A program made the position numbers and the translations under genes. Shown here in pieces: positions 27,461 through 37,221 of a stretch of DNA of 64,000 nt. Source of the DNA: Streptomyces filamentosus. GTDB taxonomy: Bacteria; Actinomycetota; Actinomycetes; Streptomycetales; Streptomycetaceae. Numbering within the stretch: the stretch's first letter is position 1; each line of letters begins with the position of its first letter. The notes beneath the pieces are model-generated. The model worked only from the letters and a program-made list of their open reading frames with translations, searched no databases and had not been told where the DNA came from. The stretch spans positions 1,054,001 through 1,118,000 of the forward strand of contig NZ_BNBE01000001.1 of NCBI RefSeq assembly GCF_014654895.1, in the 5' to 3' direction.

Positions 27461-28894
27461 TCAGCCCATCTCCTCCAGGGCCTTGCCCTTGGTCTCCTTG
27501 ACGAAGAGGAGCACGAAGGGGATGGAGAGGACGGCGAAGACGGCGTAGATGACGTAGGTGCCGGAGAGGTTCCAGTCGGAGAGGGACGGGAAGCTGGCGG
27601 TGATGGCCCAGTTGGCGATCCACTGGGCGGAGGCGGCGACGCCGAGGGCGGCGGCGCGGATCCGGTTGGGGAACATCTCGCCGAGGAAGACCCAGACGAC
27701 CACGCCCCAGGAGAGGGCGAAGAAGAGCACGAAGACGTGGGCGGCGACGAGGGCCACGACGCCCTGGGTGGTGGGGAGCTTGCCGTCGACGAGGTCGGCG
27801 GAGAAGGCCCACGCCTCGCAGGCGAGGGCGGCGGCCATGCCGACGGAGCCGACGAGGGCGAGCGGCCGGCGGCCGACCCGGTCGACGAGGACCATCGCGA
27901 TCACGGTGCCGACGATGTTGATGATCGACGTGGTGAACGAGTAGAAGAACGAGCCGGACGGGTCGATGCCGACGGACTGCCAGAGCGTCGAGGAGTAGTA
28001 GAAGGCGACGTTGATGCCGACGAGCTGCTGGAAGACGGAGAGGCCGATGCCGACCCAGACGATGGGCAGGAGGCGGAAGCTGCTGCCGGGGACGAGGAGG
28101 TCCCTGAAGGTGGACTTGTGCTCCCTGCGCATGGCGAGCTCGATCTCGGCGACGCGGTGGTCGAGGTCGACGCCCTTGCCCTCGACCTCGGACAGCACCT
28201 CCTTGGCGCGTTCCTTCCTGCCCACGGAGATGAGGAAGCGGGGGGACTCGGGGATGGCGAAGGAGAGCAGTCCGTAGAGGAGCGCGGGGACGACCATCAC
28301 GCCGAGCATCCACTGCCAGGCCTCCAGGCCGCCGATCTTGCCGCGCTGGTCGCCGTCGGCGAGCTGGAGGATGCCGTAGTTGACGAGCTGGGAGATGGCG
28401 ATGCCGATGACGATGGCGGCCTGCTGGAAGGAGCCGAGGCGGCCGCGGTAGGCGGCGGGGGCGACCTCGGCGATGTAGGCGGGGCCGATGACGGAGGCCA
28501 TGCCGATGGCGAAGCCGCCGACGATCCGCCAGAAGGCCAGGTCCCAGAGGGCGAAGGGGAGGGCGGAGCCGACCGCGCTGACGGTGAAGAGGACGGCGGA
28601 GATCTGCATGCAGCGGATGCGGCCGATGCGGTCGGCGATCCGGCCGGCGGTCGCGGCGCCGATGGCGCAGCCGATCAGGGCGATGGCGATGACCTGGGCG
28701 AGGGTGGCGGAGCCGATGTCGTAGCGGTCGCGGATGGCCTCGACGGCGCCGTTGATGACGGAGCTGTCGTAGCCGAAGAGGAAGCCGCCCATGGCGGCTG
28801 AGGCGGTGATGAAGATGACGTGGCCGAGATGGTCCGGGTGCGCCGCCCGGCCTTCGGAGGGCGGCGGGGAGGGCGCCTTCTCGGTGCTGGTCAC
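27461..28894 (-). CDS. glcP: Glucose permease GlcP (MFS sugar porter)
   Basis: This 477-aa major facilitator of the sugar porter family imports glucose by proton symport. Signatures are FLFGYDSSVINGA in helix 1, GRIADRIGRIR in the 2-3 loop, PESPRFL after helix 6, QQLVGINVAFYYSS in helix 7, and DRVGRRPL in the 8-9 loop; 12 helices are evident, ending in FVKETKGKALEEM. S. coelicolor glcP1 occupies the same position next to smc and is its main glucose permease, so the assignment rests on synteny plus family. An inverted repeat 36-51 bases upstream may be a regulator site. Confidence 0.88.
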   Translation of the reverse strand: MTSTEKAPSPPPSEGRAAHPDHLGHVIFITASAAMGGFLFGYDSSVINGAVEAIRDRYDIGSATLAQVIAIALIGCAIGAATAGRIADRIGRIRCMQISAVLFTVSAVGSALPFALWDLAFWRIVGGFAIGMASVIGPAYIAEVAPAAYRGRLGSFQQAAIVIGIAISQLVNYGILQLADGDQRGKIGGLEAWQWMLGVMVVPALLYGLLSFAIPESPRFLISVGRKERAKEVLSEVEGKGVDLDHRVAEIELAMRREHKSTFRDLLVPGSSFRLLPIVWVGIGLSVFQQLVGINVAFYYSSTLWQSVGIDPSGSFFYSFTTSIINIVGTVIAMVLVDRVGRRPLALVGSVGMAAALACEAWAFSADLVDGKLPTTQGVVALVAAHVFVLFFALSWGVVVWVFLGEMFPNRIRAAALGVAASAQWIANWAITASFPSLSDWNLSGTYVIYAVFAVLSIPFVLLFVKETKGKALEEMG

Positions 28895-28929
28895 GTGGGC
28901 TCCTCGGTGCGGCGGTCCTGTCGGTTGCT

Positions 28930-28945
28930 TCCTGGGGTTCCAGGA
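28930..28945. promoter_or_regulatory. Inverted repeat in the glcP upstream region
   Basis: TCCTGG-GGTT-CCAGGA forms a perfect 6-bp inverted repeat within the 106-base smc-glcP gap. A further copy, on the minus strand TCCTGGG, lies at about 28958-28964. Spacing of CCTGG units suggests an operator, but the regulator is unknown. Confidence 0.4.
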
Positions 28946-29000
28946 GGGTTCCGGTTACCCAGGATTCCCAGTGGCGCACACCTTCGGCCCGTCCACCACT

Positions 29001-32000
29001 TCAGCGGAGCCGCTGGCTGATGACCTTCGAGACCCCGTCGCCCTGCATGGAGACGCCGTAGAGGGCGTCCGCGACCTCCATCGTCCGCTTCTGGTGGGTG
29101 ATCACGATCAGCTGGGAGGACTCCTGGAGCTCCCGCATGATCCCGATGAGCCGCTGGAGGTTGGTGTCGTCGAGGGCCGCCTCGACCTCGTCCATGACGT
29201 AGAAGGGGCTGGGGCGGGCCTTGAAGATGGCGACCAGCAGGGCGACGGCGGTCAGCGAGCGCTCGCCGCCGGAGAGGAGGGAGAGCCGCTTGACCTTCTT
29301 GCCGGGCGGGCGGGCCTCCACCTCGACGCCGGTGGCGAGCATGTCGTCGGGGTCGGTGAGGACGAGCCGGCCCTCGCCGCCGGGGAAGAGGCGGGAGAAG
29401 ACGCCCTCGAACTCGCGGGCGGTGTCGCGGTAGGCCTCGGTGAAGACCTGTTCGACGCGCTGGTCGACCTCCTTGACGACCTGGAGGAGGTCGGCGCGGG
29501 TCTTCCTCAGGTCCTCCAGCTGTTCGGAGAGGAAGCGGTGGCGGTCCTCCAGGGCGGCGAACTCCTCCAGGGCCAGCGGGTTGACCTTGCCGAGCTGCTG
29601 GAAGGCGCGCTCGGCGGCCTTCAGCCGCTTCTCCTGCTCCGAACGGATGAAGGGGCGCGGCCGGTTGCGGGGGTCGTCGGGGTCCTCGGGGAGGGTCTCG
29701 CCCTCGGCGGGCGGGGACGGCGGGACGGGCTGGTCGGGGCCGTACTCGGCGGTGAGGGCGCCCGCCTCGACGCCGAACTCCTCCAGGGCCCGCGCCTCCA
29801 GCTGCTCGATCCGCAGCCGCTTCTCGGCGCCCAGGACCTCGCCGCGGTGGACGGAGTCGGTCAGCTTGTCCAGCTCGTCCTTGAGGGCGCGGCCCCGGGC
29901 GCGGGCGGCGGTGAGGTCCTGCTCGCGGTCGGCGCGGTCGGCGGCCGCGGCGGCGCGCTCGCGGCCGGCGCGTTCCAGGGAGACCTCGACGTGGGCGAGG
30001 AGGGTACGGGCTCCGCCGGCGACGGCGGCGGCGACGCGGGCCTCGTGGCGCAGGCGGGTGCGGCGCTGTTCGGCACGCGCGCGTGCGTCCCGTTCGGCGC
30101 GGGCGGCCCGGTCGAGGGAGTCGGCCCGGCCGGCGAGGGCCTTGGCCCGCTCCTCGTGGGTGCGGACCTGGAGGCGGGCCTCCAGCTCGGTCTGGCGGGC
30201 GGTCGCGCCGTCGAGGGCGAGCCGGTCGCGGACGGTGGTGTCGGGTTCCTCCTCGGCGGGGGCCTCCTCGGCGGCGAGGAGCCGTTCGGCCAGTTCCCCG
30301 GCCTCGGTCTCGGCCCGTTCCAGGGCCTCCTGGGCGCGGGCGACGGCGGCGGCGGTCCGTTCGGCCTCGCCCGCGGCCGCCCGGGCCTGGCCGGCGAGGC
30401 GGCCGAGTTCCTGGGCGACGGACGCCTTCTCCTTCTCGGTGCCGCGGCGCAGCGCGTCGAGCTCCTCCACGCGGGCGGCGGCGTCCCGGCGGCGCCCGGC
30501 GGCCTCCTCCTGGGCGCGGGCCAGCTCCTCGCACCGCGTGCCGAGGGCGGCGAGTTCGGCGGCGGCCTCGTCGACCTGGGTGCGCACTTCGAGGAGGCTG
30601 GGGGCGCCGGCGGAGCCGCCGTGCGCGTAGTGGGCGCCGAGCAGGTCGCCCTCGGCGGTGACGGCGGTGAGTCCGGGGTGGCGGCGGACGAGTTCCAGGG
30701 CCTCGTCGAGTCCGCCGACGAGGACGACGCCGTCGAGGAGGCGCCGGACGGCACCGAGGAGGCCGGGGGGTCCGTCGACGAGTCCGGCGACGGGCACGGT
30801 GCCCTCGGGGAGGGCGGCCGGGGGCTGTTCGGGGGCGGTCAGGAGGAGGGTGGCGCGGCCCGCGTCCTGCTTGCGCAGGAGGCGGAGGGCTTCGGCGGCC
30901 GCGGCGGGGCCGTCGGCGGCGAGGGCGTCGGCGGCGGCGCCGAGGGCGGCGGCGACGGGGACCTCGTGGCCGGGGACGACGGTGAGGAGGCCGGCGGCCG
31001 GGCCGAGGACGCCGGTGAGGCCGGCGGAGAGCAGGGCTCCGGTGCCGTCCTTGCGGCGCAGGCCGAGGGCGAGGGTGTCGTGGCGGGCGCGGACGGCGGC
31101 GCGGCGGCGTTCGGCGTCGGCGGCGGCCTCGCGGGCGGCGGTCAGGTCGGCCTCCGCGGCGGCGAGGGCGCGGCGGGCCTCCTCGTGCCGTTCGCCGTGG
31201 GCGGTGTCGGTGGCGTCGAGGCCGTCGACCTCGGCCTTGAGGAGTTCGTACTCCTCCTGGGCGGTGACGGCCCGTTCGGCGGCGGCGTCGCCGGCGTCGG
31301 CGAGGCGGTCGATCTCGGCCCGGGCGGAGGCGGCGCGCGAGCGGGCGGCGTCGACCTGGCCGTGCAGCCGGGCGAGGCCCTCGCGGCGGTCGGCGAGGGC
31401 GCGGGCGGCGTCCTTGAGGCGCCGTTCCTCGGCGGCGAGGGCGCGCTCCAGTTCGGCCCGGTGCTCGACGGCGTCCTCCAGGGCCTGTCGGGCGGCCTCC
31501 AGGGCGGCCTCCAGCTCGGCCTCCTGCTCGCGGACGCGGGCGGCCTCGCGCTCCAGGTCCTCGGGGTCGCGGCCGCGCCGTTCCTCGGCGGGGGCGGCGG
31601 TGGCGCTCTTCACGCGCGCGTCGGCGAGGGAGACCGTGCCGCGGACGCGTTCGGCGAGCTGGGAGAGGGCGTACCAGCTCTGCTGGGCGCGCTCCAGTCG
31701 GGGGGCGAGGTCCCGGACGGCGGCCTCCAGGGCGGCCTCGTGGGCGAGGGCGGCGCGCAGCTGCTCCTCGGTGGCCTCCTTGCGGGCGAGGAGGGCGGCC
31801 TCGTCGGCGAGTTCGGCGCGCAGCGCCCCCTGGAGGCGGACGAGGTCGTCGGCGAGGAGGCGGAGGCGGGCGTCGCGCAGGTCGGCCTGGATGACGACGG
31901 CGCGGCGGGCGACGGCGGCCTGCCGGCCGAGGGGCTTGAGCTGGCGGCGGAGTTCGTCGGTGAGGTCCTGGACGCGCGCGAGGTTGGCCCGCATGGCGTC

Positions 32001-32543
32001 GAGCTTCCGCAGCGCCTTCTCCTTGCGCTTGCGGTGCTTGAGGACGCCCGCGGCCTCCTCGATGAAGGCGCGGCGGCCCATGGGGTCGGCGTGGAGCACG
32101 GAGTCGAGCTGTCCCTGGCCGACGATGACGTGCATCTCGCGGCCGATGCCGGAGTCGGAGAGGAGGTCCTGGATGTCGAGCAGCCGGCAGGTGTCGCCGT
32201 TGATCTGGTACTCGCTGCTGCCGCCCCGGAACATGATCCGGGTGATCGTGACCTCGGCGTAGTCGATGGGGAGGGCGCCGTCGGAGTTGTCGATGGTGAG
32301 CGAGACCTCGGCGCGGCCGAGCGGGGGCCGCCCGGTGGTGCCGGCGAAGATGACGTCCTCCATCTTGCCGCCGCGCAGCGACTTGGCGCCCTGTTCGCCC
32401 ATGACCCAGGAGAGCGCGTCCACGACGTTGGACTTGCCGGAGCCGTTGGGGCCGACGACACAGGTGATTCCGGGTTCGAACCTCAGTGTGGTGGCGGAGG
32501 CGAACGACTTGAATCCGCGGAGCGTCAAGGCCTTGAGGTGCAC
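29001..32543 (-). CDS. smc: Chromosome partition protein SMC
   Basis: SMC dimers organise and segregate chromosomes together with ScpA/ScpB, important in sporulating hyphae. The 1,180-aa protein has Walker A (GPNGSGKS, residues 31-38), long Ala/Glu/Arg-rich coiled coils on both sides of a hinge (about 500-650, containing GVLGPAAGLLTV), and, near the C-terminus, LSGGERSL followed by Walker B FYVMDEVEAALDD. The ATG at 32543 gives MHLKALTLRGFKSFAS, the canonical start. The gene runs toward glcP. Confidence 0.96.
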   Translation of the reverse strand: MHLKALTLRGFKSFASATTLRFEPGITCVVGPNGSGKSNVVDALSWVMGEQGAKSLRGGKMEDVIFAGTTGRPPLGRAEVSLTIDNSDGALPIDYAEVTITRIMFRGGSSEYQINGDTCRLLDIQDLLSDSGIGREMHVIVGQGQLDSVLHADPMGRRAFIEEAAGVLKHRKRKEKALRKLDAMRANLARVQDLTDELRRQLKPLGRQAAVARRAVVIQADLRDARLRLLADDLVRLQGALRAELADEAALLARKEATEEQLRAALAHEAALEAAVRDLAPRLERAQQSWYALSQLAERVRGTVSLADARVKSATAAPAEERRGRDPEDLEREAARVREQEAELEAALEAARQALEDAVEHRAELERALAAEERRLKDAARALADRREGLARLHGQVDAARSRAASARAEIDRLADAGDAAAERAVTAQEEYELLKAEVDGLDATDTAHGERHEEARRALAAAEADLTAAREAAADAERRRAAVRARHDTLALGLRRKDGTGALLSAGLTGVLGPAAGLLTVVPGHEVPVAAALGAAADALAADGPAAAAEALRLLRKQDAGRATLLLTAPEQPPAALPEGTVPVAGLVDGPPGLLGAVRRLLDGVVLVGGLDEALELVRRHPGLTAVTAEGDLLGAHYAHGGSAGAPSLLEVRTQVDEAAAELAALGTRCEELARAQEEAAGRRRDAAARVEELDALRRGTEKEKASVAQELGRLAGQARAAAGEAERTAAAVARAQEALERAETEAGELAERLLAAEEAPAEEEPDTTVRDRLALDGATARQTELEARLQVRTHEERAKALAGRADSLDRAARAERDARARAEQRRTRLRHEARVAAAVAGGARTLLAHVEVSLERAGRERAAAAADRADREQDLTAARARGRALKDELDKLTDSVHRGEVLGAEKRLRIEQLEARALEEFGVEAGALTAEYGPDQPVPPSPPAEGETLPEDPDDPRNRPRPFIRSEQEKRLKAAERAFQQLGKVNPLALEEFAALEDRHRFLSEQLEDLRKTRADLLQVVKEVDQRVEQVFTEAYRDTAREFEGVFSRLFPGGEGRLVLTDPDDMLATGVEVEARPPGKKVKRLSLLSGGERSLTAVALLVAIFKARPSPFYVMDEVEAALDDTNLQRLIGIMRELQESSQLIVITHQKRTMEVADALYGVSMQGDGVSKVISQRLR

Positions 32544-32675
32544 GCCGGGGACTCTACCCGGGGTGTCGCGTTTCGCCCGTGATCGTGCAGGGCAGACCCT
32601 CGGGTGAACGGAGGGTGTGACGAGGGGGACGGGACGGTGGGGGACGGACGGTGAGAGCGGGCGGGGAAAGAAAAG

Positions 32676-32697
32676 AAGGGACGCCGAAGCGTCCCTT
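32676..32697 (-). terminator. Rho-independent terminator after the 72-aa gene
   Basis: On the minus strand a 9-bp stem closed by a TTCG tetraloop is followed by CTTTTCTTT. It lies 42 bases after the stop of the small coiled-coil gene and before smc, so smc probably has its own promoter in 32544-32675. Confidence 0.88.
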
Positions 32698-32738
32698 GCC
32701 TATTCAGCTGTTCCCACCTGAGCCCGTCGGGGCGGGTG

Positions 32739-32957
32739 TCAGGTGAGCGCAGGCTCCGCCTGGGGTACGTCGAGGTCGATGCGGTCGAGCAGCGACTCGC
32801 CCTGGTGCTGAGCGGCGGCCGCGGCGAGCGTGTCGTTCTCGGTCTGGATCCGTACCAGCTCGGATTCCAGATCCTGGACACGCTGCTGAAGCCGTCGCAT
32901 CTCGGCGAGGAGTCGCGGGTCGGAGCCGCCGACGTAACCGAGAAGCGCCTTTGCCAT
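32739..32957 (-). CDS. Small conserved coiled-coil protein
   Basis: This 72-aa protein starts MAKALLGYVGGSDPRLLAEM and continues into a predicted coiled coil (RRLQQRVQDLESELVRIQTEND) and an acidic tail. I do not know a function; it is a short actinobacterial conserved protein in my memory of this locus. The ATG at 32957 has GGAGGA nine bases upstream; the longer frame to 33071 contains no family-like residues. It has its own promoter region and its own terminator. Confidence 0.75.
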   Translation of the reverse strand: MAKALLGYVGGSDPRLLAEMRRLQQRVQDLESELVRIQTENDTLAAAAAQHQGESLLDRIDLDVPQAEPALT

Positions 32958-33385
32958 GATGAGTGGTCCTCCACACTGAGTGACCGACCGATTGCGGTGT
33001 GGGTCGTGAGGGATGGATTCGCACCCGCGGTGCTCGGCAGTACCTGAGTCGTGCCGGTGTTCTACTGCCACACAGCTAAGGTGCGCGGGGCTTCCAGAGT
33101 CTCACCAAAAAGTTTGACGGTCAACACGATCACGCCCCGATCGGTGCGGCGGACGGGGAGTTCGCGGCCGCGTCGCAGGCGGCGGCGCCTCTCGACCCGT
33201 TGCCCCGGGGCGTGGCGATCATCCTTGTGCGGGAAGCCTGGCACGAGCGCCGAGTCTTGGCAACCACCAGGCGCTTCCCCTGTTCACCGGCGTTCATGCG
33301 CCCGTCGCCGGCCCCCGTCCGGGGCCCGCCGGGGCGTTCGGCGGGTGCCGGGCGGAGGGCCGGCGAGGGGGCCGGGAGGGCGGGG
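32958..33385. other. Intergenic region upstream of the coiled-coil gene
   Basis: These 428 bases contain a TTGAC-G-GTCAA palindrome (33114-33124) within an AT-richer stretch (caaaaagtttgacggtcaaca), plausible as a minus-strand promoter/operator. The part from 33130 to 33385 has only unconvincing reading frames on either strand and GC-rich inverted repeats near 33300-33380 that may terminate the acylphosphatase transcript. Confidence 0.5.
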
Positions 33386-33667
33386 TCAGCGGATGGCGAA
33401 GCCGTCGTACCCGCCCCGGGGTGTGCTCCATATCTCGGTGACCCCGTCCACGCGGCCGGGCGTGTCGCCGGTCCGCAGCCAGTCGAGGAGACGGTGGCAA
33501 TGGTCACTCGGACCCTCGGCCACCACCTGCACCCGGCCGTCGTCGAGGTTCAGGGCGAAGCCCGTGAGGCCGCCGATCTCCAGGGCGTTTGCCCTGGTGA
33601 ACCAGCGGAAGCCCACTCCCTGTACCCGTCCGCGCACCCAGGCGGTCATCCGTACGTCGTCGCTCAT
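33386..33667 (-). CDS. Acylphosphatase
   Basis: This 93-aa enzyme hydrolyses acyl-phosphates such as 1,3-bisphosphoglycerate in vitro. The active-site signature is [12 protein letters not shown] (arginine loop) and the essential Asn lies in [15 protein letters not shown]. The size and the complete alpha/beta sandwich are normal. In S. coelicolor it also sits between mutM and smc. It appears to be monocistronic. Confidence 0.93.
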   Translation of the reverse strand: MSDDVRMTAWVRGRVQGVGFRWFTRANALEIGGLTGFALNLDDGRVQVVAEGPSDHCHRLLDWLRTGDTPGRVDGVTEIWSTPRGGYDGFAIR

Positions 33668-33868
33668 GGCTGCACGCTAGCGGGCGGATTGCCCGAACAG
33701 CACGTCGCGGCGGCTTCCCATGGCGTACAGTCCGACGAAATGCGCCTCACCCACACGGGTGCACGTCTTTCGGTCATTCCCACGCAGCGTGACGCTCCGT
33801 GGCACATCCATGCCGAAAGCAAAGGCCGCAAAGACCCAGCAAAGAGCCAGCTCAGGGAGGCAGGGCAG

Positions 33869-34909
33869 ATGGGACGCCACCGTCGCTCCGGCGCCGCGCC
33901 CGCCGAGGCAGACTACGCGACCGGCACCGACCACGGTCAGGGGGGTGCCCGCCGCAGGCGGCGCGGCCACCCCGTCCGCACGGGACTGCTCGGCGCCTCG
34001 GCGGCGGTCGCCGTCGGCGCCGTCGCGGTCGCCACGGGTCTCCTCCCGGGCGGCGAGACCCTCACCGCGGGCAGCGCGGGCAGCAGCCGGCCGGTCGCCA
34101 CGGAGGCCCGGCAGGCCCCCGAGCTGACCACGCAGGGCGGGGCGACCCGGACCCCGGCGGACGAGTCGGCGGGCACCGGCACCCGTACGGGCACGGGCTC
34201 GGGTTCCGGCGGGGAGGCGCCCACGGCCGCACCGAAGACCCCGGCGTCCGCGTCGGCCTCCCCCAAGGCGGCCCCCAAAGCGACTCCCACGCCCACCCCC
34301 ACGCCCGCCCCCACGAAGACCGCCGCCCCCTCCCCCACGCCGTCGAAGGCCCCCGCCCGGACCCCTGCGGCCCCCGCCACGCAGGCCGCTCCGAAGCCCT
34401 CGAAGGCACCGGCCACCACTCCGGCCGCCCAGGACTCCGCCACCCCCGCCCGGACCCAGGCCCCGGCCACGGCCCCGGCCCAGGAGGCCCGGACGAGCGA
34501 GGCGGCCGGGGCCGGTTCCACCGCCGACCGCGCGGACGCGGCCGAGGCCGAGGTGCTGCGCCTGGTGAACACCGAGCGCGGCAAGGCGGGCTGCTCCCCG
34601 CTGCGCCCCTCGGAGGACCTGGACCGGCTGGCCGGCGCCCTCAGCGCCGACATGGCGAACCGCTCCTTCTTCGGCCACACCGACCCCGACGGCGCCACCC
34701 CCTGGGACCGCGCCCGGGCGGCGGGCGTCACCGGCCTCGGCGCCGAGAACATCGCCCGCGGCCAGGTCGACGCGGCCGCCGTGATGGTCTCCTGGATGAA
34801 CAGCGACCAGCACCGCGCCAACATCCTGAACTGCGACTTCACCACCCTGGGCGTCGGCGTCCACTTCGCCGACGGCGGCCCCTGGTGGACCCAGGACTTC
34901 GGCTCCTAG
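33869..34909 (+). CDS. Exported CAP/SCP-domain protein
   Basis: This 346-aa protein has a basic N-terminus (GARRRRRGHPVRTG), a membrane/signal segment at about 40-64 (LLGASAAVAVGAVAVATGLL), a long Pro/Thr/Ala/Ser-rich linker (about 75-215), and a C-terminal CAP domain (about 222-346). The CAP part shows VLRLVNTERGKAGC, RSFFGHTDPDG, GAENIARGQ and WMNSDQHRANILN, with the histidines and glutamates of the CAP cavity. Function in bacteria is unknown; it is probably cell-wall exposed, with the linker spanning the wall. The ATG at 33869 is preceded by GGGAGG. Confidence 0.87.
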   Translation: MGRHRRSGAAPAEADYATGTDHGQGGARRRRRGHPVRTGLLGASAAVAVGAVAVATGLLPGGETLTAGSAGSSRPVATEARQAPELTTQGGATRTPADESAGTGTRTGTGSGSGGEAPTAAPKTPASASASPKAAPKATPTPTPTPAPTKTAAPSPTPSKAPARTPAAPATQAAPKPSKAPATTPAAQDSATPARTQAPATAPAQEARTSEAAGAGSTADRADAAEAEVLRLVNTERGKAGCSPLRPSEDLDRLAGALSADMANRSFFGHTDPDGATPWDRARAAGVTGLGAENIARGQVDAAAVMVSWMNSDQHRANILNCDFTTLGVGVHFADGGPWWTQDFGS

Positions 34910-35006
34910 GCCACGCCTTCCGGAGCGACGACCCGCCCGCCCCACGCGCTCACTTTTCGAAAGCGCACTCTGGTGGCGAGCGGGTCGCGCGCGTACGGTG
35001 GAGGGC

Positions 35007-35390
35007 ATGACCGACGATCTCGCCTTCGACGTGTTCGCGCGCGGATGCGCCTCGCGGGTGACGCTGGAGCACGTCACCGGACGCTGGGGCGGCCTCACCC
35101 TCGGGGCGCTGCACGAGGGGTCCTTCCGCTTCAACGAGCTGCGGCGCCGCGTCGACGGCGTCAGCGAGAAGATGCTGGCGCAGACCCTGCACGCCCTGGA
35201 GCGGGACGGACTCGTGCACCGGGAGGCGCAGCCGGTCAATCCGCCCCGCGTCGACTACCGGCTGACCCCGCTCGGGCGGGAGGTCGCCGAGCGGCTCGTC
35301 GGGCTGATCGAGCTGGTGGAGGGGCGGATGCCGGAGATCGTCGCGGCCCGGGAGGCGTACGACGCCGGGCGGGCGCCCGTCACGGGCTGA
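35007..35390 (+). CDS. HxlR-family winged-helix transcriptional regulator
   Basis: This 127-aa MarR-like/HxlR regulator has the family core: [39 protein letters not shown] as helix-turn-helix (given here as landmarks VTGRWG, RFNELRR and SEKMLAQTL), then [13 protein letters not shown] and the wing [11 protein letters not shown]. It lacks the common N-terminal cysteine pair (one Cys at 14), so redox sensing is possible but unproven. The start is ATG at 35007. An 8-bp palindrome TTTCGAAA at 34955-34962 in its upstream region may be its operator. It converges with and overlaps mutM by 11 bases. Confidence 0.88.
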   Translation: MTDDLAFDVFARGCASRVTLEHVTGRWGGLTLGALHEGSFRFNELRRRVDGVSEKMLAQTLHALERDGLVHREAQPVNPPRVDYRLTPLGREVAERLVGLIELVEGRMPEIVAAREAYDAGRAPVTG

Positions 35391-36249
35391 CGCGCGGCGG
35401 GCGCTGGCAGCGCGGGCAGAAGTAGCTGGACCGGTTCATCCAGGCGCGGCGGCGCATCGGCGTGCCGCAGCGGCGGCAGGGCTCGTCCTCCCGGCCGTAG
35501 GCGTCGAGCGAGCGGTCGAAGTAGCCGGACTCGCCGTTCACGTTCACGTAGAGGCTGTCGAAGCTGGTGCCGCCGGCCGCGAGCGCCGCGTTCATCACGT
35601 CGCGGACGTGGCCGAGGAGCTCGGCCGAGCGGGGGCGGGTGAGGGTGGCCGTCGGCCGGTCGTAGTGCAGCTTGGCGCGCCACAGCGCCTCGTCGGCGTA
35701 GATGTTGCCGACGCCGCTGATCAGCGACTGGTCGAGGAGCGCCCGCTTGATCGTCGTGCGGCGCAGCCGGAGCGCGGCGTGGAAGGCGGCGTCGTCGAAG
35801 GCGGGGTCCAGCGGGTCGCGGGCGATGTGCCCGATGACGTCCGGCAGTCCGTCGGCGCTGTCGGGGGCCGTGTCGTGGAGCGAGAGGCCGCCGAAGGTGC
35901 GCTGGTCGACGAAGCGGAGTTCCGTGCCCGTGGTGTCGGCGAAGCGGATCCGGACGCGCAGGTGCTTCTCGTCGGGGGCGTCCTCCGGCTGCACCAGGAG
36001 CTGTCCGCTCATTCCGAGGTGGCCGAGGACGGAGCCGGCGCCGTCGGCGAGCGGCAGCCACAGGTACTTGCCCCGGCGGCGGGCCGGCTCGAAGCGCTGC
36101 CCGGCCAGCCGGGCGGCGAAGTCCGCGCCGCCCGCCGGGTGGCGCCGCACGGCCCGCGGGTGCAGCACCTCGACCCCGGCCACGGTCCGGCCGGCGACCC
36201 AGCGCTCCAGTCCGCGCCGGACGACCTCGACCTCGGGCAGCTCGGGCAC
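35380..36249 (-). CDS. mutM: Formamidopyrimidine-DNA glycosylase (Fpg/MutM)
   Basis: MutM excises 8-oxoguanine and formamidopyrimidines. The 289-aa protein keeps the N-terminal catalytic MPELPEVE (Pro2, Glu3), the RRGKYLWL lysine strand, [12 protein letters not shown] (helix-two-turn-helix) and a C-terminal zinc finger C-x2-C...C-x2-C (CRRCG and CPRC). The stop overlaps the HxlR regulator gene on the opposite strand by 11 bases. It follows rnc in the same direction, a conserved pairing in actinobacteria. Confidence 0.95.
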   Translation of the reverse strand: MPELPEVEVVRRGLERWVAGRTVAGVEVLHPRAVRRHPAGGADFAARLAGQRFEPARRRGKYLWLPLADGAGSVLGHLGMSGQLLVQPEDAPDEKHLRVRIRFADTTGTELRFVDQRTFGGLSLHDTAPDSADGLPDVIGHIARDPLDPAFDDAAFHAALRLRRTTIKRALLDQSLISGVGNIYADEALWRAKLHYDRPTATLTRPRSAELLGHVRDVMNAALAAGGTSFDSLYVNVNGESGYFDRSLDAYGREDEPCRRCGTPMRRRAWMNRSSYFCPRCQRPPRVSP

Positions 36250-36346
36250 GGCACTCCTCCGGAGGACGACGAAAACGGTGGTCCTCGCAGCCTACCGCCG
36301 TCCCGTCCCCGCCCGGTTCCCCCCGGGGCGGCGCCCGGAAACGGCT

Positions 36347-36375
36347 CCGCCCGCCCCCTGGGGAGGGGCGGGCGG
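36347..36375 (-). terminator. Hairpin between rnc and mutM
   Basis: An 11-bp all-GC stem (36347-36357 with 36365-36375) with a 7-base loop lies 44 bases after the rnc stop and 98 bases before mutM. It may terminate or attenuate transcription entering mutM. Confidence 0.6.
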
Positions 36376-36418
36376 GGAGAAAGACTTCCGCTGAAGGGAG
36401 CGGGAGCCGGAGGAACGG

Positions 36419-37201
36419 TCAGGCGGTGGCCGGAGCGGCCCCGTCCTTCCGGTCCGGGCCGGTGTCGGCCGCGGCCTTGGCCGCCGCCTCGCGCTCGTCC
36501 GCGTCGGCGCGGATGGCGCGCCACGCGGATTCGGCGGCCTGCTGCTCCGCCTCCTTCTTGCTGCGGCCGGTGCCGGTGCCGTACGAGACACCACCGACGC
36601 GGGCGGCAGCGGTGAAGGTCTTCTCGTGGTCGGGGCCCTCCTCGGAGACGAGGTACTCCGGCACGCCGAGTCCCTCGGCCGCCGTCAGCTCCTGGAGACT
36701 GGTCTTCCAGTCCAGGCCGGCACCGAGGTTCGAGGACTTCTCGATCAGCGGGTCGAAGAGCCGGTGCACCAGCTCGGACGCCGCTTCGAGGCCCTGGTCG
36801 AGGTAGACCGCGCCGATCACCGCTTCCAGGGTGTCGGCGAGGATGGATGCCTTGTCCCGGCCGCCCGTGCCCTCTTCGCCCCGGCCGAGCCGGATGAAGG
36901 AGCCCAGGTCGAGGCCGCGCCCGACGTCCGCCAGCGCACGCGAGTTGACCACCGCGGCCCGAAGCTTGGCCAGCTGGCCTTCGGGGAGATCGGGGTGGGT
37001 GCGGTAGAGGGTGTCGGTGACCACCAGGCCGAGCACGGAGTCCCCGAGGAACTCCAGCCGCTCGTTGGTGGGCAGACCGCCGTTCTCGTACGCGTACGAG
37101 CGGTGGGTCAGCGCACGCACCAGAAGGGCGGACTCGAGGTGATACCCGAGCCGCCCTTCCAGAAGCGTGTGGGACGAGGCGCTGTTGATGTTGTCAGACA
37201 T
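36419..37201 (-). CDS. rnc: Ribonuclease III
   Basis: RNase III cleaves double-stranded RNA and matures rRNA; in S. coelicolor rnc is absB, a global regulator of antibiotic production. The 260-aa protein has the signature [14 protein letters not shown], the second acidic cluster [15 protein letters not shown], and a C-terminal dsRNA-binding domain ([16 protein letters not shown] to [13 protein letters not shown]). I start it at the ATG at 37201 with GAGAGG upstream; the longer frame to 37300 overlaps rpmF. The rpmF-rnc-mutM order is the normal one. Confidence 0.95.
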   Translation of the reverse strand: MSDNINSASSHTLLEGRLGYHLESALLVRALTHRSYAYENGGLPTNERLEFLGDSVLGLVVTDTLYRTHPDLPEGQLAKLRAAVVNSRALADVGRGLDLGSFIRLGRGEEGTGGRDKASILADTLEAVIGAVYLDQGLEAASELVHRLFDPLIEKSSNLGAGLDWKTSLQELTAAEGLGVPEYLVSEEGPDHEKTFTAAARVGGVSYGTGTGRSKKEAEQQAAESAWRAIRADADEREAAAKAAADTGPDRKDGAAPATA

Positions 37202-37221
37202 CGTGCCTCTCACCAGCCCGC

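Noticed and set aside
33130-33507. Minus-strand frame upstream of the coiled-coil gene
   Set aside because: Composition is not protein-like, it overlaps acylphosphatase in another frame, and there is no ribosome binding site.
34951-34964. TTTCGAAA palindrome as a proven HxlR operator
   Set aside because: It is only an 8-bp palindrome, and there is no divergent target gene; kept as a remark in the gene entry.
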